31,796 nucleotides of DNA from an uncultured Bacteroidaceae bacterium (lineage in GTDB: Bacteria > Bacteroidota > Bacteroidia > Bacteroidales > Bacteroidaceae), in NCBI GenBank assembly GCA_904502185.1, contig CAJGDX010000015.1:1-31796 (forward strand). Direction: 5' to 3'. Under the pieces are notes generated by a model, which was given only the letters and a program-made list of their open reading frames with translations, was not told the origin of the DNA and ran no database searches. The position numbers and the translations under genes are program-made. Below, one piece after another: positions 7,484 to 15,564 of this stretch (position 1 is its first letter; each line of letters begins with the position of its first letter).

Positions 7484-8773
7484 ATGAAACACACACTATA
7501 TATACTTTTCATAATGAATTTCGCGTTTGCAACTGTCGCTACTGCGCAGAATGGTGTTGCGAATGCTCTTAAAGATGGGGTGGAGGCTGTTAAAGAGGGC
7601 TTTTCTCCGCTCACAAATCTTATCTCATCAAAGGACTCAATCTTTACAAAGAAAAATAAGAAGAAAAACACCATAAAAGCCTTTACAACCAAAGACGGCT
7701 CTTCGTACAAAGGAGAGGCAAAAGGTAAAAAACCTCATGGAAAGGGTGAAATAGTTTATAAGAGCGGCGATTACTATGTGGGCGAATTCCACAAGGGTAA
7801 ACGAAACGGAAAGGGTACATATACATTCAAAGATGGCGAGAAATATGTTGGCACTTTCCTGGATGACCGCCATCATGGTACAGGTGTCTACTATTTCAAT
7901 GATGGTCGCAGATACGATGGCGAGTGGTTCAACGACTTCCAGCAGGGCAATGGAACAATGTACTATCCTAATGGTGACAAATATGCCGGCGAGTGGCTCG
8001 AGGACAAACGCAGCGGACTTGGAACCTACCTTTGGGCTAACGGTGCAATGTACATCGGTGAGTGGCAAAACGATAAACACGAAGGTACCGGTACTTTGCA
8101 GTGGAGCGACAACAGCAAGTACGAAGGAGCATGGCACAACGACCTTATCCACGGCAAAGGTGTCTACACATACACCAATGGCGATGTGTACGATGGCGAC
8201 TGGGTAGAGGGTGTGCGAAACGGTAAAGGTGTTTATCGCTTTGCCAATGGCGATGTCTACGAAGGTGATTATCGCAATGGCGAATGGAACGGCACCGGTA
8301 CATATAAGGGTGTAAACGGTGCAATGTACGTTGGTGGCTTCCGTAACGGAATGCGCAATGGATTTGGTAAGGCTACACTCGAGAATGGTACAATCTACGA
8401 AGGTAACTGGAAAAACGGTAAACGCGACGGCGAAGGAAAGTGCCAATGGACAAACGGTGATGTCTACGAAGGCAACTGGGCAGATGATAAAATGAACGGT
8501 TTTGGTATGTTGCGTCTTTCAAACGGCAATAAATATCGCGGAAATTTTGTTGATGGACTTGAACATGGCGAGGGATTGGCCGAGGATAGTGAAGGTATGA
8601 GATACGAAGGACAGTTCCGTGCAGGTAAACGCCATGGAGCATTTGTGGTTAAAGACAGCACAGGCACAGTAGTGCGTACCTGCGAATATATAATGGGACA
8701 GATAAAACCTGAAAAACCCATTGAGGAGGAGAAACCTAAGGCTCCTGTTCGCAAAAAGAAAAGAAGAAAATAA
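7484..8773 (+). CDS. Exported MORN-repeat protein
   Basis: This 429-residue protein starts with a signal peptide (MKHTLYILFI to about ATAQ at residue 22). A linker rich in Lys follows (TKKNKKKNTIK at about 55-65). Then come 14 consecutive MORN units of exactly 23 residues from Tyr75 to residue 396, each of the form YxGxWxxGxxxGxGxxxxxNGxx. The C-terminus is charged and ends in KKKRRK. MORN repeats form an elongated beta-meander. In other proteins they serve as protein- or lipid-binding scaffolds, and no enzymatic domain is visible here. With a signal peptide it should act in the periplasm or at the surface. A YhcH-family gene follows 36 bases downstream. The molecular role is unknown. Confidence 0.9.
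   Translation: MKHTLYILFIMNFAFATVATAQNGVANALKDGVEAVKEGFSPLTNLISSKDSIFTKKNKKKNTIKAFTTKDGSSYKGEAKGKKPHGKGEIVYKSGDYYVGEFHKGKRNGKGTYTFKDGEKYVGTFLDDRHHGTGVYYFNDGRRYDGEWFNDFQQGNGTMYYPNGDKYAGEWLEDKRSGLGTYLWANGAMYIGEWQNDKHEGTGTLQWSDNSKYEGAWHNDLIHGKGVYTYTNGDVYDGDWVEGVRNGKGVYRFANGDVYEGDYRNGEWNGTGTYKGVNGAMYVGGFRNGMRNGFGKATLENGTIYEGNWKNGKRDGEGKCQWTNGDVYEGNWADDKMNGFGMLRLSNGNKYRGNFVDGLEHGEGLAEDSEGMRYEGQFRAGKRHGAFVVKDSTGTVVRTCEYIMGQIKPEKPIEEEKPKAPVRKKKRRK
7706..8671 (+). repeat. 14 tandem 69-bp coding units (MORN repeats)
   Basis: The coding sequence repeats with a 69-base period for 966 bases, each unit encoding one 23-residue MORN motif. Units are diverged at DNA level, with no insertions or deletions between them. 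The unbroken phase across 14 units suggests selection on array length. Confidence 0.85.
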
Positions 8774-8809
8774 CAAGTATATATTTATCAACCAATAAAT
8801 TCCTAAGCC

Positions 8810-9259
8810 ATGATACTCGATACGCTGGACAATCTGGAAAAATATGCGTCGTTGAATCCGCTCTTTCCTAAAGCAATAGAGTTTGTAAAAAACACCGACC
8901 TTGCAGCACTCCCCTTGGGTCGAAATGAAATAATGGGTGACGAAATATTCGCAAATGTCATGGAGGTTCAGCCTCGCACAAAAGAGGAGGTGCCGGTTGA
9001 GGTTCACAGAAAGTATATCGACATACAAATTCCCATCAGCGACGATGAGGTTATGGGCTACATCCCATTGAGCGCCCTTCCCGAAGGTGAGTACAGCGAT
9101 GCAAACGATGTGACACTCTATCCTGTGGGTATGTTGGCAAGCGACTATGTGAATGTGAAACGTTCAATGTTCACAATCTTCTTTCCGCAGGATGGACATG
9201 CACCTGCTGTGACTCCTGTTAAAGTAAAAAAAATAATCATTAAAATAGCAGTAAAATAG
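8810..9259 (+). CDS. YhcH/YjgK/YiaL family protein (DUF386)
   Basis: This 149-residue protein is the usual size for the YhcH/YjgK/YiaL cupin-like family, which in other bacteria accompanies sialic acid or sugar acid catabolism and includes the former beta-galactosidase beta subunit EbgC. Conserved segments are EVHRKYIDIQIPISDDEVMGY, with the metal-binding His and neighbouring acidic residues, and the C-terminal TIFFPQDGHAPAV. Family members are proposed anomerases or isomerases acting on sugars. No sialic acid genes are next to it. It follows the MORN gene after 36 bases, so it is probably its operon partner, but no shared function is evident. Confidence 0.88.
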   Translation: MILDTLDNLEKYASLNPLFPKAIEFVKNTDLAALPLGRNEIMGDEIFANVMEVQPRTKEEVPVEVHRKYIDIQIPISDDEVMGYIPLSALPEGEYSDANDVTLYPVGMLASDYVNVKRSMFTIFFPQDGHAPAVTPVKVKKIIIKIAVK

Positions 9260-9322
9260 ACTTATTACCGCAAAAATGAATATTTAAATGGCTGTTAGTT
9301 AACAAAAGTTTAAAAAAAGATA

Positions 9323-9330
9323 TATCTTTG
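9323..9330 (+). promoter_or_regulatory. Bacteroidota -7 promoter element for glgB
   Basis: TATCTTTG matches TAnnTTTG and lies in the 180-base gap before glgB. The upstream -33 position is A/T-rich without a clear TTTG. The implied leader is about 100 bases. Confidence 0.6.
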
Positions 9331-9439
9331 TGGTAAACGACTGACAACAGCATGACATTCGAACGGAAATACATATCTGTTTCGCTTCGGTGTCACTGCA
9401 ATACAGCCATGAAAGTCTAACCATTTAAATATAAATGCC

Positions 9440-11443
9440 ATGTTAAAACTGATAGAGAGAGACGGCTACCTCTCACCGTACACAAAGGAGATTGAAGGAC
9501 GATACAACTACTTCCTTCATAAAGAGAGTGAATTGACAGGAAACGGAAAGCAGACCCTCTCGGACTTTGCATCCGGATATCTCTATTTTGGTCTACATGC
9601 AACAAAAACCGGATGGTGCTTCAGAGAGTGGGCTCCCAATGCTACCAAAATATTCCTCATCGGTGATTTTTCCGACTGGAAAGAGCTTCCCCAATATGAA
9701 TTGAAAAAGATTGATGGTGGATGCTGGGAGATTGAACTGCCCAAGAAGGCTCTCTCACACGGTCAATACTATAAACTCAAAGTTTATTGGGAAGGCGGTC
9801 AGGGTGAACGTATTCCCGCATGGGTGCGCAGAGTGGTGCAGGACGATGCTACGCAGATATTCAGCGCACAGGTGTGGGATCCCAAGAAACAATACAAATT
9901 CAAACACAAGAAATTCAAACCCAAATGTTCACCCCTGCTCATCTATGAATGTCACATAGGTATGGCGCAGGAGGAGGAGCGTGTGGGAACTTACAGCGAA
10001 TTCCGCGAGAAGATATTGCCCCGTATTGCGGCTGACGGATACAACTGCATACAGATAATGGCAATACAGGAGCATCCCTATTATGGCAGTTTCGGCTATC
10101 ACGTGTCAAACTTCTTTGCATCCTCTTCACGTTTCGGTACTCCCGAGGACCTGAAAGAGCTTATCGATGCTGCGCACGGAATGGGCATTGCCGTAATTAT
10201 GGACCTTGTACATTCACACGCTGTGAAAAACGAAATGGAGGGATTAGGACTGCTCGATGGCAACCCCTGTCAGTATTTCAATGGTGGCGACCGTCGCGTG
10301 CATAGTGCATGGGATTCACTCTGTTTCGACTATGGAAAGAACGAGGTGCTTCACTTCCTGCTCTCAAACTGCAAATACTGGCTCGAAGAGTTCAAGTTCG
10401 ATGGTTTCCGTTTCGACGGTGTAACATCAATGATATACTACAGCCATGGTCTTGGCGAGGCATTCTGCGACTATTCTGACTATTTCAACGGTCATCAGGA
10501 TGGCGATGCCATCTGCTACCTTACATTGGCAAACAAACTTATACACGAGGTTAATCCCTCGGCAATCACCATTGCCGAAGAGGTATCGGGTATGCCCGGA
10601 CTTGCAGCGCCCATTGAGGATGGCGGATACGGTTTCAACTATCGTATGGCAATGAATGTTCCCGACTATTGGATTAAGCTCATCAAAGAGCAGAAGGACG
10701 AGGACTGGAAACCCTCTTCTATCTTCTGGGAGCTGACCAACCGTCGTCAGGATGAAAAGACAATCTCTTATGCCGAGAGTCACGACCAGGCACTTGTAGG
10801 TGACAAGACCATCATCTTCCGTCTGATTGACGCAGATATGTACTGGCACTTCAGCAAGGGACACGAAACCAACATGGTGCATCGTGGTATTGCACTCCAC
10901 AAGATGATACGTCTTGTGACTGCCTCTACCATCAACGGTGGTTACCTCAACTTCATGGGTAACGAATTTGGTCATCCCGAATGGATTGACTTCCCGCGTT
11001 ACGGCAACGGATGGAGCCACAAGTATGCACGCCGTCAGTGGAGTCTTGTCGATAACCAGGATTACTGCTACGCTTCTCTTGGAGCATTCGATAAAGAGCT
11101 TATGGAGATCATCGGTAGTGTAAGGAATTTCCAGAACCGCCCCGTTCAGGAAATTTGGCACAACGATGGCGACCAGGTGCTGGCATATTCACGTCGTGAC
11201 CTGATATTTGTATTCAACTTCAGTCCTACACGCTCTTTCACCGACTACGGATTCCTTGTTCCCGAGGGTAACTATTCAATCATTCTCGACTCTGACGCAG
11301 TACGTTTCGGCGGTAACGGATTTGTGGATGACTCACAGGTGCATTTCACCAACCACGACCCCTTGTACGCCAAGAAACGCAAGGGCTGGCTCAAACTCTA
11401 TTTGCCCGCTCGTACAGCATTGGTCTTGAAAAAGAATAAGTAA
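9440..11443 (+). CDS. glgB: 1,4-alpha-glucan branching enzyme (GH13, eukaryote-like type)
   Basis: This 667-residue enzyme introduces alpha-1,6 branches into glycogen. An N-terminal CBM48-type domain (GLHATKTGWCFREWAPNATKIFLIGDFSDW, about residues 50-80) precedes the GH13 barrel. Catalytic motifs are DLVHSH at 255-260, FDGFRFDGVTSM with nucleophile Asp326, the acid Glu380 in ITIAEEVSGMP, and AESHDQALVGDKT with the third catalytic Asp. From residue 320 onward, segments such as GYLNFMGNEFGHPEWIDFPR look strikingly like the animal and fungal branching enzyme rather than the proteobacterial GlgB. It is followed after 11 bases by a membrane protein gene. No glycogen synthase or phosphorylase is in the window. 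Confidence 0.95.
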   Translation: MLKLIERDGYLSPYTKEIEGRYNYFLHKESELTGNGKQTLSDFASGYLYFGLHATKTGWCFREWAPNATKIFLIGDFSDWKELPQYELKKIDGGCWEIELPKKALSHGQYYKLKVYWEGGQGERIPAWVRRVVQDDATQIFSAQVWDPKKQYKFKHKKFKPKCSPLLIYECHIGMAQEEERVGTYSEFREKILPRIAADGYNCIQIMAIQEHPYYGSFGYHVSNFFASSSRFGTPEDLKELIDAAHGMGIAVIMDLVHSHAVKNEMEGLGLLDGNPCQYFNGGDRRVHSAWDSLCFDYGKNEVLHFLLSNCKYWLEEFKFDGFRFDGVTSMIYYSHGLGEAFCDYSDYFNGHQDGDAICYLTLANKLIHEVNPSAITIAEEVSGMPGLAAPIEDGGYGFNYRMAMNVPDYWIKLIKEQKDEDWKPSSIFWELTNRRQDEKTISYAESHDQALVGDKTIIFRLIDADMYWHFSKGHETNMVHRGIALHKMIRLVTASTINGGYLNFMGNEFGHPEWIDFPRYGNGWSHKYARRQWSLVDNQDYCYASLGAFDKELMEIIGSVRNFQNRPVQEIWHNDGDQVLAYSRRDLIFVFNFSPTRSFTDYGFLVPEGNYSIILDSDAVRFGGNGFVDDSQVHFTNHDPLYAKKRKGWLKLYLPARTALVLKKNK

Positions 11444-11454
11444 ATAGCATAGGA

Positions 11455-12606
11455 ATGAAGTCTGCAAGAGAAAAACGTCTGTTTCGTATGGTGCGTATCG
11501 TATGCGCCATTGTCTTCGTCGTCTTTGCATATACATTTTTGTCGTTGTATAAGGCTCCTTTGCTTGAGATTGCATACGATCTTACGGCAACGGGCAAGTT
11601 GCAATACGATGAGAATATTACAGCAGCGGTGCTGACGTTCGTTCTCTTGTTACTGACGCTATGGCTGAATAAATTTGCCAAATTCTCGCGCGAGTGGGAG
11701 GCATTGGCCTATCTGCCGGCATGCACATTGCTCGCTTTTACCACAGATATTGACCGTACGATATACACCGGTGGTGAATTTACATGGTCGTGGGTGTGGA
11801 TAGGAAGCATTGTTGCTGTTGTCTACATGTTTGCATCGTGGGTGCTGCAGCGTGTCTTGTTTATGCGTATAAAAGATATTACGCGTGCAGCAAACAGAAT
11901 CATGTGGCGCAATCTATTGCTGCTCTCACTCTTGTTCTGCTACACAGGAATGTTGTCGGGCGGTGACGAGAATTTCAAGCACGAGGCTATGGTCTATCAC
12001 TATGTGAAGAGAGGTGACTATGAGAAAGCAAAAAAGGTTGCTTGCCGTTCGTTGGCAGCTTCGCAACAGTTGACTGCTGCACGTGCCTATTTGCTTGCCC
12101 ATGATGGCGAATTGGGAGAATCGCTTTTCACTTATCCTCAATATTTTGGTGTGGAGGGTTTGCTGCCCACTGCTGAGGCTACCTCTCCCATAAACATGGA
12201 TACGGTGTGCAACTTCGTGAAGGCTAAGCCTGCAAAGAATGAGAAGGCAATAGCTTTTCTTCAGCGTGCGTCGGCTGTCGATACTGCCGATGTTGCAGTA
12301 AAGGACTATTACCTCTCGGCATTGTTACTGGATAAGCGTCTCGATGAGTTTGTCGATTCATTGCCTGTTCATTATAACATTGCAGATGTTTCTTCGCTGC
12401 CACGACATTTTAAAGAGGCTCTTTTGCTTCATGGCAAGATGAATGATGCGTCGGATGCTCAGTTTGCCGATGCCGAACTGGAGAAACGCTATGCTGAGTT
12501 TGTTGCTCTTGAGCGCGAGCATAAGGATTTGTTGGTTCGCTCGAACTATGTGCGTAAATCCTTCGGTGACACTTATTGGTGGTATTACCTTTACAGTGGG
12601 AATTGA
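11455..12606 (+). CDS. Multi-spanning membrane protein, DUF6057-like
   Basis: This 383-residue protein has about five hydrophobic segments in its first half (roughly residues 12-32, 55-72, 80-95, 112-135 and 148-168). A soluble, Ala- and Leu-rich helical half follows, possibly TPR-like (HYVKRGDYEKAKKVACRSL near 185-205). It ends in FGDTYWWYYLYSGN, an ending I associate with the Bacteroidota-restricted DUF6057 family. That association is from memory and is uncertain. It begins 11 bases after the branching enzyme stop, so it is almost certainly co-transcribed with it. No catalytic motif is recognised. A strong terminator follows. Confidence 0.75.
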   Translation: MKSAREKRLFRMVRIVCAIVFVVFAYTFLSLYKAPLLEIAYDLTATGKLQYDENITAAVLTFVLLLLTLWLNKFAKFSREWEALAYLPACTLLAFTTDIDRTIYTGGEFTWSWVWIGSIVAVVYMFASWVLQRVLFMRIKDITRAANRIMWRNLLLLSLLFCYTGMLSGGDENFKHEAMVYHYVKRGDYEKAKKVACRSLAASQQLTAARAYLLAHDGELGESLFTYPQYFGVEGLLPTAEATSPINMDTVCNFVKAKPAKNEKAIAFLQRASAVDTADVAVKDYYLSALLLDKRLDEFVDSLPVHYNIADVSSLPRHFKEALLLHGKMNDASDAQFADAELEKRYAEFVALEREHKDLLVRSNYVRKSFGDTYWWYYLYSGN

Positions 12607-12641
12607 TATAAAACGTCTATATTCAATATAACCCTATTATA

Positions 12642-12680
12642 GTTCTCCCCAACTATTTCTTGATAATAGTTGGGGAGAAC
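12642..12680 (+). terminator. Intrinsic terminator after the glgB operon
   Basis: A 16-bp perfect stem (GTTCTCCCCAACTATT at 12642-12657 with its complement at 12665-12680) surrounds a 7-base loop and is followed by TTTTGTTT. It sits between convergent genes and may also stop transcription coming from the ddl side, although that side lacks a clear T tract. Confidence 0.88.
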
Positions 12681-12755
12681 TTTTGTTTATAATTGCATTT
12701 AAGTTACCAATGCTTATTGTGTGCAGCAAATAAATCTTAAATGATTGTAGTCAGC

Positions 12756-13973
12756 TTATTTACCAAACTTGCCACCACCGAATTTACCGCCGGTTTTTGC
12801 ACCCATCTTTGCTCCCTGAACAGCCTTGCCCGAGAAGATGTTGTCGCCGTAGTTTACAACCTTCTGGTTGGCATTCTGCTGACGGCGAATAGCAATCTCA
12901 ATGAGTCTGTCTACAAGGTTGCTGAAGTTTATTCCACTGTACTCCCACAGGTAGAACGAAAGTGAACCGGGGATGGTGTTAATCTCGTTCACGAAAATCT
13001 CACCTGTAGCTTCGTCTATGATGAAGTCGATGCGTGAAACTCCGTCGCAAGCAAGAGCGCGGAATGTCTCACACGCAGCATTCTGTATGAATTTTGTAGT
13101 CTCTTCGGGCAGGTTGGCAGGAATTTCGCGCACTGTCGACTGCATACCCTGTGACTGTTTGCCACCACCGCTCATATATTTGTCCTGATAAGAGAGAATC
13201 TCGCCGCTGCGTACGGGTACCTCGCATACTGAGGGCTGGCAGTCGTAGTAGTTGCCAAGCACTGCGCAGTTCACCTCTTTCAGCTTCTGCACATATTTCT
13301 CAATGATGATGCGGTTGGTGAACTGTATTGCATTCTCTATTGCTTCGATAAGCTCTTCGCGGTTGTGAGCAGCCTTGATACCTACACTTGAACCGAGGTT
13401 CGCAGGCTTAACAATTACGGGGAATCCCAGCTTGCCCTCAATCTTTTCAACAACAACCGACTGACGGTCGAACCACTCTTTGTCCGAGAACCAGCAGTAG
13501 TCGATTACAGGAACACCACACTCCTTCAGTATCATCTTCATGGTGATTTTGTCCATTCCGTTTGCCGATGCCAGTGTGTTGCAGCCTGCATAGGGGATTC
13601 CTGCAATCTCCATCACTCCCTGGAATGTGCCATCCTCGCAGTTGGTGCCGTGCAGCGCAGGTACTACTACGTCGAGCTGTGCCACTACATCTTTCTGGAA
13701 AAGTCCTTTTTTGCAGCGGTAGAGGTTGGTGTCGCCGTAGTTGGGGCGTACATACACCTCCTCGCACTGTGCGAGCAGCTTTTTAGTGTCGCGATAGTTC
13801 TCTACATTAAAGAGCGCATCGCCGCTGTACCATTTTCCGCTTTTTGTTATGTATATGGGAATGATGTTGTATTTTTCCTGGTCCATTGCGTTAATCATCT
13901 GATTCGCAGTGATTACCGATATTTCGTTCTCGACGGAACGTCCGCCAAAAACAACGCCTACATTTGTCTTCAT
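12756..13973 (-). CDS. ddl: D-alanine--D-alanine ligase family protein with Gly/Lys-rich C-terminal tail
   Basis: This 405-residue ATP-grasp ligase joins two D-amino acids, normally D-Ala-D-Ala. GVVFGGRSVENEIS at residues 6-19 and PALHGTNCEDGTFQG at 105-119 are present, as is the ATP-binding loop VKPANLGSSVGI at 188-199. Glu17 and a Tyr in SYQDKY (262 or 266) fit the D-Ala-D-Ala catalytic set. The metal-binding end NEINTIPGSLSFYLWEYSG at 329-347 resembles longer clostridial-type enzymes. It is longer than the common 300-330 residue Ddl, and about 30 C-terminal residues form a Gly/Lys tail (GAKTGGKFGGGKFGK). It is third in an operon, 30 bases after the MurF-like gene. The second-position amino acid cannot be fixed from sequence alone. 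Confidence 0.9.
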   Translation of the reverse strand: MKTNVGVVFGGRSVENEISVITANQMINAMDQEKYNIIPIYITKSGKWYSGDALFNVENYRDTKKLLAQCEEVYVRPNYGDTNLYRCKKGLFQKDVVAQLDVVVPALHGTNCEDGTFQGVMEIAGIPYAGCNTLASANGMDKITMKMILKECGVPVIDYCWFSDKEWFDRQSVVVEKIEGKLGFPVIVKPANLGSSVGIKAAHNREELIEAIENAIQFTNRIIIEKYVQKLKEVNCAVLGNYYDCQPSVCEVPVRSGEILSYQDKYMSGGGKQSQGMQSTVREIPANLPEETTKFIQNAACETFRALACDGVSRIDFIIDEATGEIFVNEINTIPGSLSFYLWEYSGINFSNLVDRLIEIAIRRQQNANQKVVNYGDNIFSGKAVQGAKMGAKTGGKFGGGKFGK

Positions 13974-14003
13974 TTTAATCTATGTTTTTCTTGTTCTTTG
14001 TTA

Positions 14004-15560
14004 CTATTTGAAATTGTCGGGAAGGTCATTCTCGTAAAGTACAACGTCGCCTGCTCGCAGTATGGTTGCAAGGTGTGCATGAGCATCGGTGAGGTTGGCT
14101 GCTAGGTAGACTTTTTCGGCAGGGAAGCCTCCTTCGTCTATTCCACCTTTTATTGCTTCGCGGTTAGTTTCGTTTACCACTATCGCATAGTCGCACGACT
14201 GCGCAATCTGCTTGCCGAGGTTCTTGTTGGCTGCAAACTGGCGTTCGCCCATTTCCACGAATCCCGGGGTGATGATTATGCGTTTGTTGCCTTCGCCTAC
14301 GCTGAATCCCTTAAGTACATCCAGTGCCATTGCTGCTCCTGTGGGGTTTGAATTATATGCGTCGTCGAGTACTGTGATGCCGTTGGCGCGGCGCATCGAC
14401 AATCGGTGTTCCACCGGTTGCAGACGCGAGATTGCTGCTTTCTGCTTGTTTGCAGGAACCTGCAATGTGTCGGCAACCGCAATTGATGCCAATATGTTCA
14501 ACAGGTTGCCGTTGCCCAGCAGTTTGCTGTCGAATGTTTCATCGGCATTGCCGTTGCATGCGAATGACACACCGTTGGCACTGTATACGATGTTTGTTGC
14601 CTGAAGCTTGGTATCTTTGTTCTCAACGCCATAAGTGACGATGTTGCACTGCGACTTTATGTTCCTGTAGTCGCGCACTCCTACTGAGTCGTAGTTCAGA
14701 ACTGCAAGACCATTGGCGGGAAGCGAGTCGATAAGCTCGAACTTTGTCTTCTGAATATTTTCGAAGCTCTTGAATGTTTCGAGGTGCATTTCGCCCACTG
14801 CTGTCAGAATACCAATCTGTGGGTGCACAAGGTCGCAAATCTCCTTAATGTCGCCCAACTGCTTGGCTCCCATTTCCACGATGAACACCTGATGGTAGGG
14901 GCGCAACTGTTCTCTGATGGTGCGTACCACTCCCAGCAGAGTGTTGAAGTTGCCGGGTGTCACCAGTACGTTGTATTTCTCCGAGAGTATGCGGGCAAGA
15001 TAGTTCTTGGTGCTAGTCTTTCCGAAACTTCCTGTTATTCCTATTATGGTCAGGTTCTTGTGCGACTCAATGATTCTCTTTGCATCGTTGATGTACCAGC
15101 GTGTGATGCACTTTTCAATCGGGGTGTTTACGATGTTTGCCAACAGTACCACAAAGTTCGATAGCAGCAGTGTGGCAGCCGCAGCTACCGCCATGTATTT
15201 GCATCCTGCCACAAGGGCTGTTGCACCAATGACTATTGCTACAAGTGTCAGTGCTGTGGCGTAAAGCCTTTTTACACGCATGGTAAAGACTATCGGAGTC
15301 TTGTACTTTTCGGTAAGCTCCTTGTATATGCTTGTCGCTGCTAATAAGGCTGCTACAATTGTCAGCCACTTGTTAAGCAGACACAGCAATATGACGATAG
15401 GCCACCATTTGCGGTGAGTGAGTATGTTTGCAGGGAACCACCAGCGGAAGTAGCGGTCGTAACGGTATGAACTCAACTGAAACATCTGCATGTCGTAGCG
15501 CAGTGTCACTATGCAGCAGAGCAGGCAAGCAAGGGTATATATTACAGAGAATGTGTCCAT
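14004..15560 (-). CDS. Membrane-anchored MurF-like Mur ligase
   Basis: This 518-residue protein combines about four N-terminal membrane segments (near residues 4-20, 52-78, 99-118 and 122-144) with the central and C-terminal domains of a Mur ligase. Its ATP loop is ITGSFGKTSTKNY with GSFGKTS at 177-183. Next come IVEMGAKQLGDI at 227-238 and GEMHLETF at 256-263. The MurF-type DDAYNSNPTGAAMAL is at 399-413. In canonical MurF the N-terminal domain binds UDP-MurNAc-tripeptide, but here that domain is replaced by the membrane region. The acceptor may therefore be lipid-linked or otherwise membrane-bound, which is inference. It begins four bases after the hydrolase gene and is followed by ddl. Confidence 0.88.
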   Translation of the reverse strand: MDTFSVIYTLACLLCCIVTLRYDMQMFQLSSYRYDRYFRWWFPANILTHRKWWPIVILLCLLNKWLTIVAALLAATSIYKELTEKYKTPIVFTMRVKRLYATALTLVAIVIGATALVAGCKYMAVAAAATLLLSNFVVLLANIVNTPIEKCITRWYINDAKRIIESHKNLTIIGITGSFGKTSTKNYLARILSEKYNVLVTPGNFNTLLGVVRTIREQLRPYHQVFIVEMGAKQLGDIKEICDLVHPQIGILTAVGEMHLETFKSFENIQKTKFELIDSLPANGLAVLNYDSVGVRDYRNIKSQCNIVTYGVENKDTKLQATNIVYSANGVSFACNGNADETFDSKLLGNGNLLNILASIAVADTLQVPANKQKAAISRLQPVEHRLSMRRANGITVLDDAYNSNPTGAAMALDVLKGFSVGEGNKRIIITPGFVEMGERQFAANKNLGKQIAQSCDYAIVVNETNREAIKGGIDEGGFPAEKVYLAANLTDAHAHLATILRAGDVVLYENDLPDNFK

Positions 15561-15564
15561 GTTG

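Noticed and set aside
7637..8446. Long minus-strand reading (269 codons) opposite the MORN gene, apparently hydrophobic.
   Set aside because: It mirrors the repeated codons of the MORN array on the opposite strand. It has no motif and no start context, and the plus-strand gene is clearly real.
7706..8671. Regular 69-base periodicity that could be taken for a CRISPR or satellite array.
   Set aside because: The period equals 23 codons in frame and encodes MORN motifs. Units are diverged at third positions and there are no spacers.
10427..11161. Minus-strand reading of 244 codons opposite glgB.
   Set aside because: It lies wholly inside the conserved GH13 catalytic region and has no recognisable pattern.
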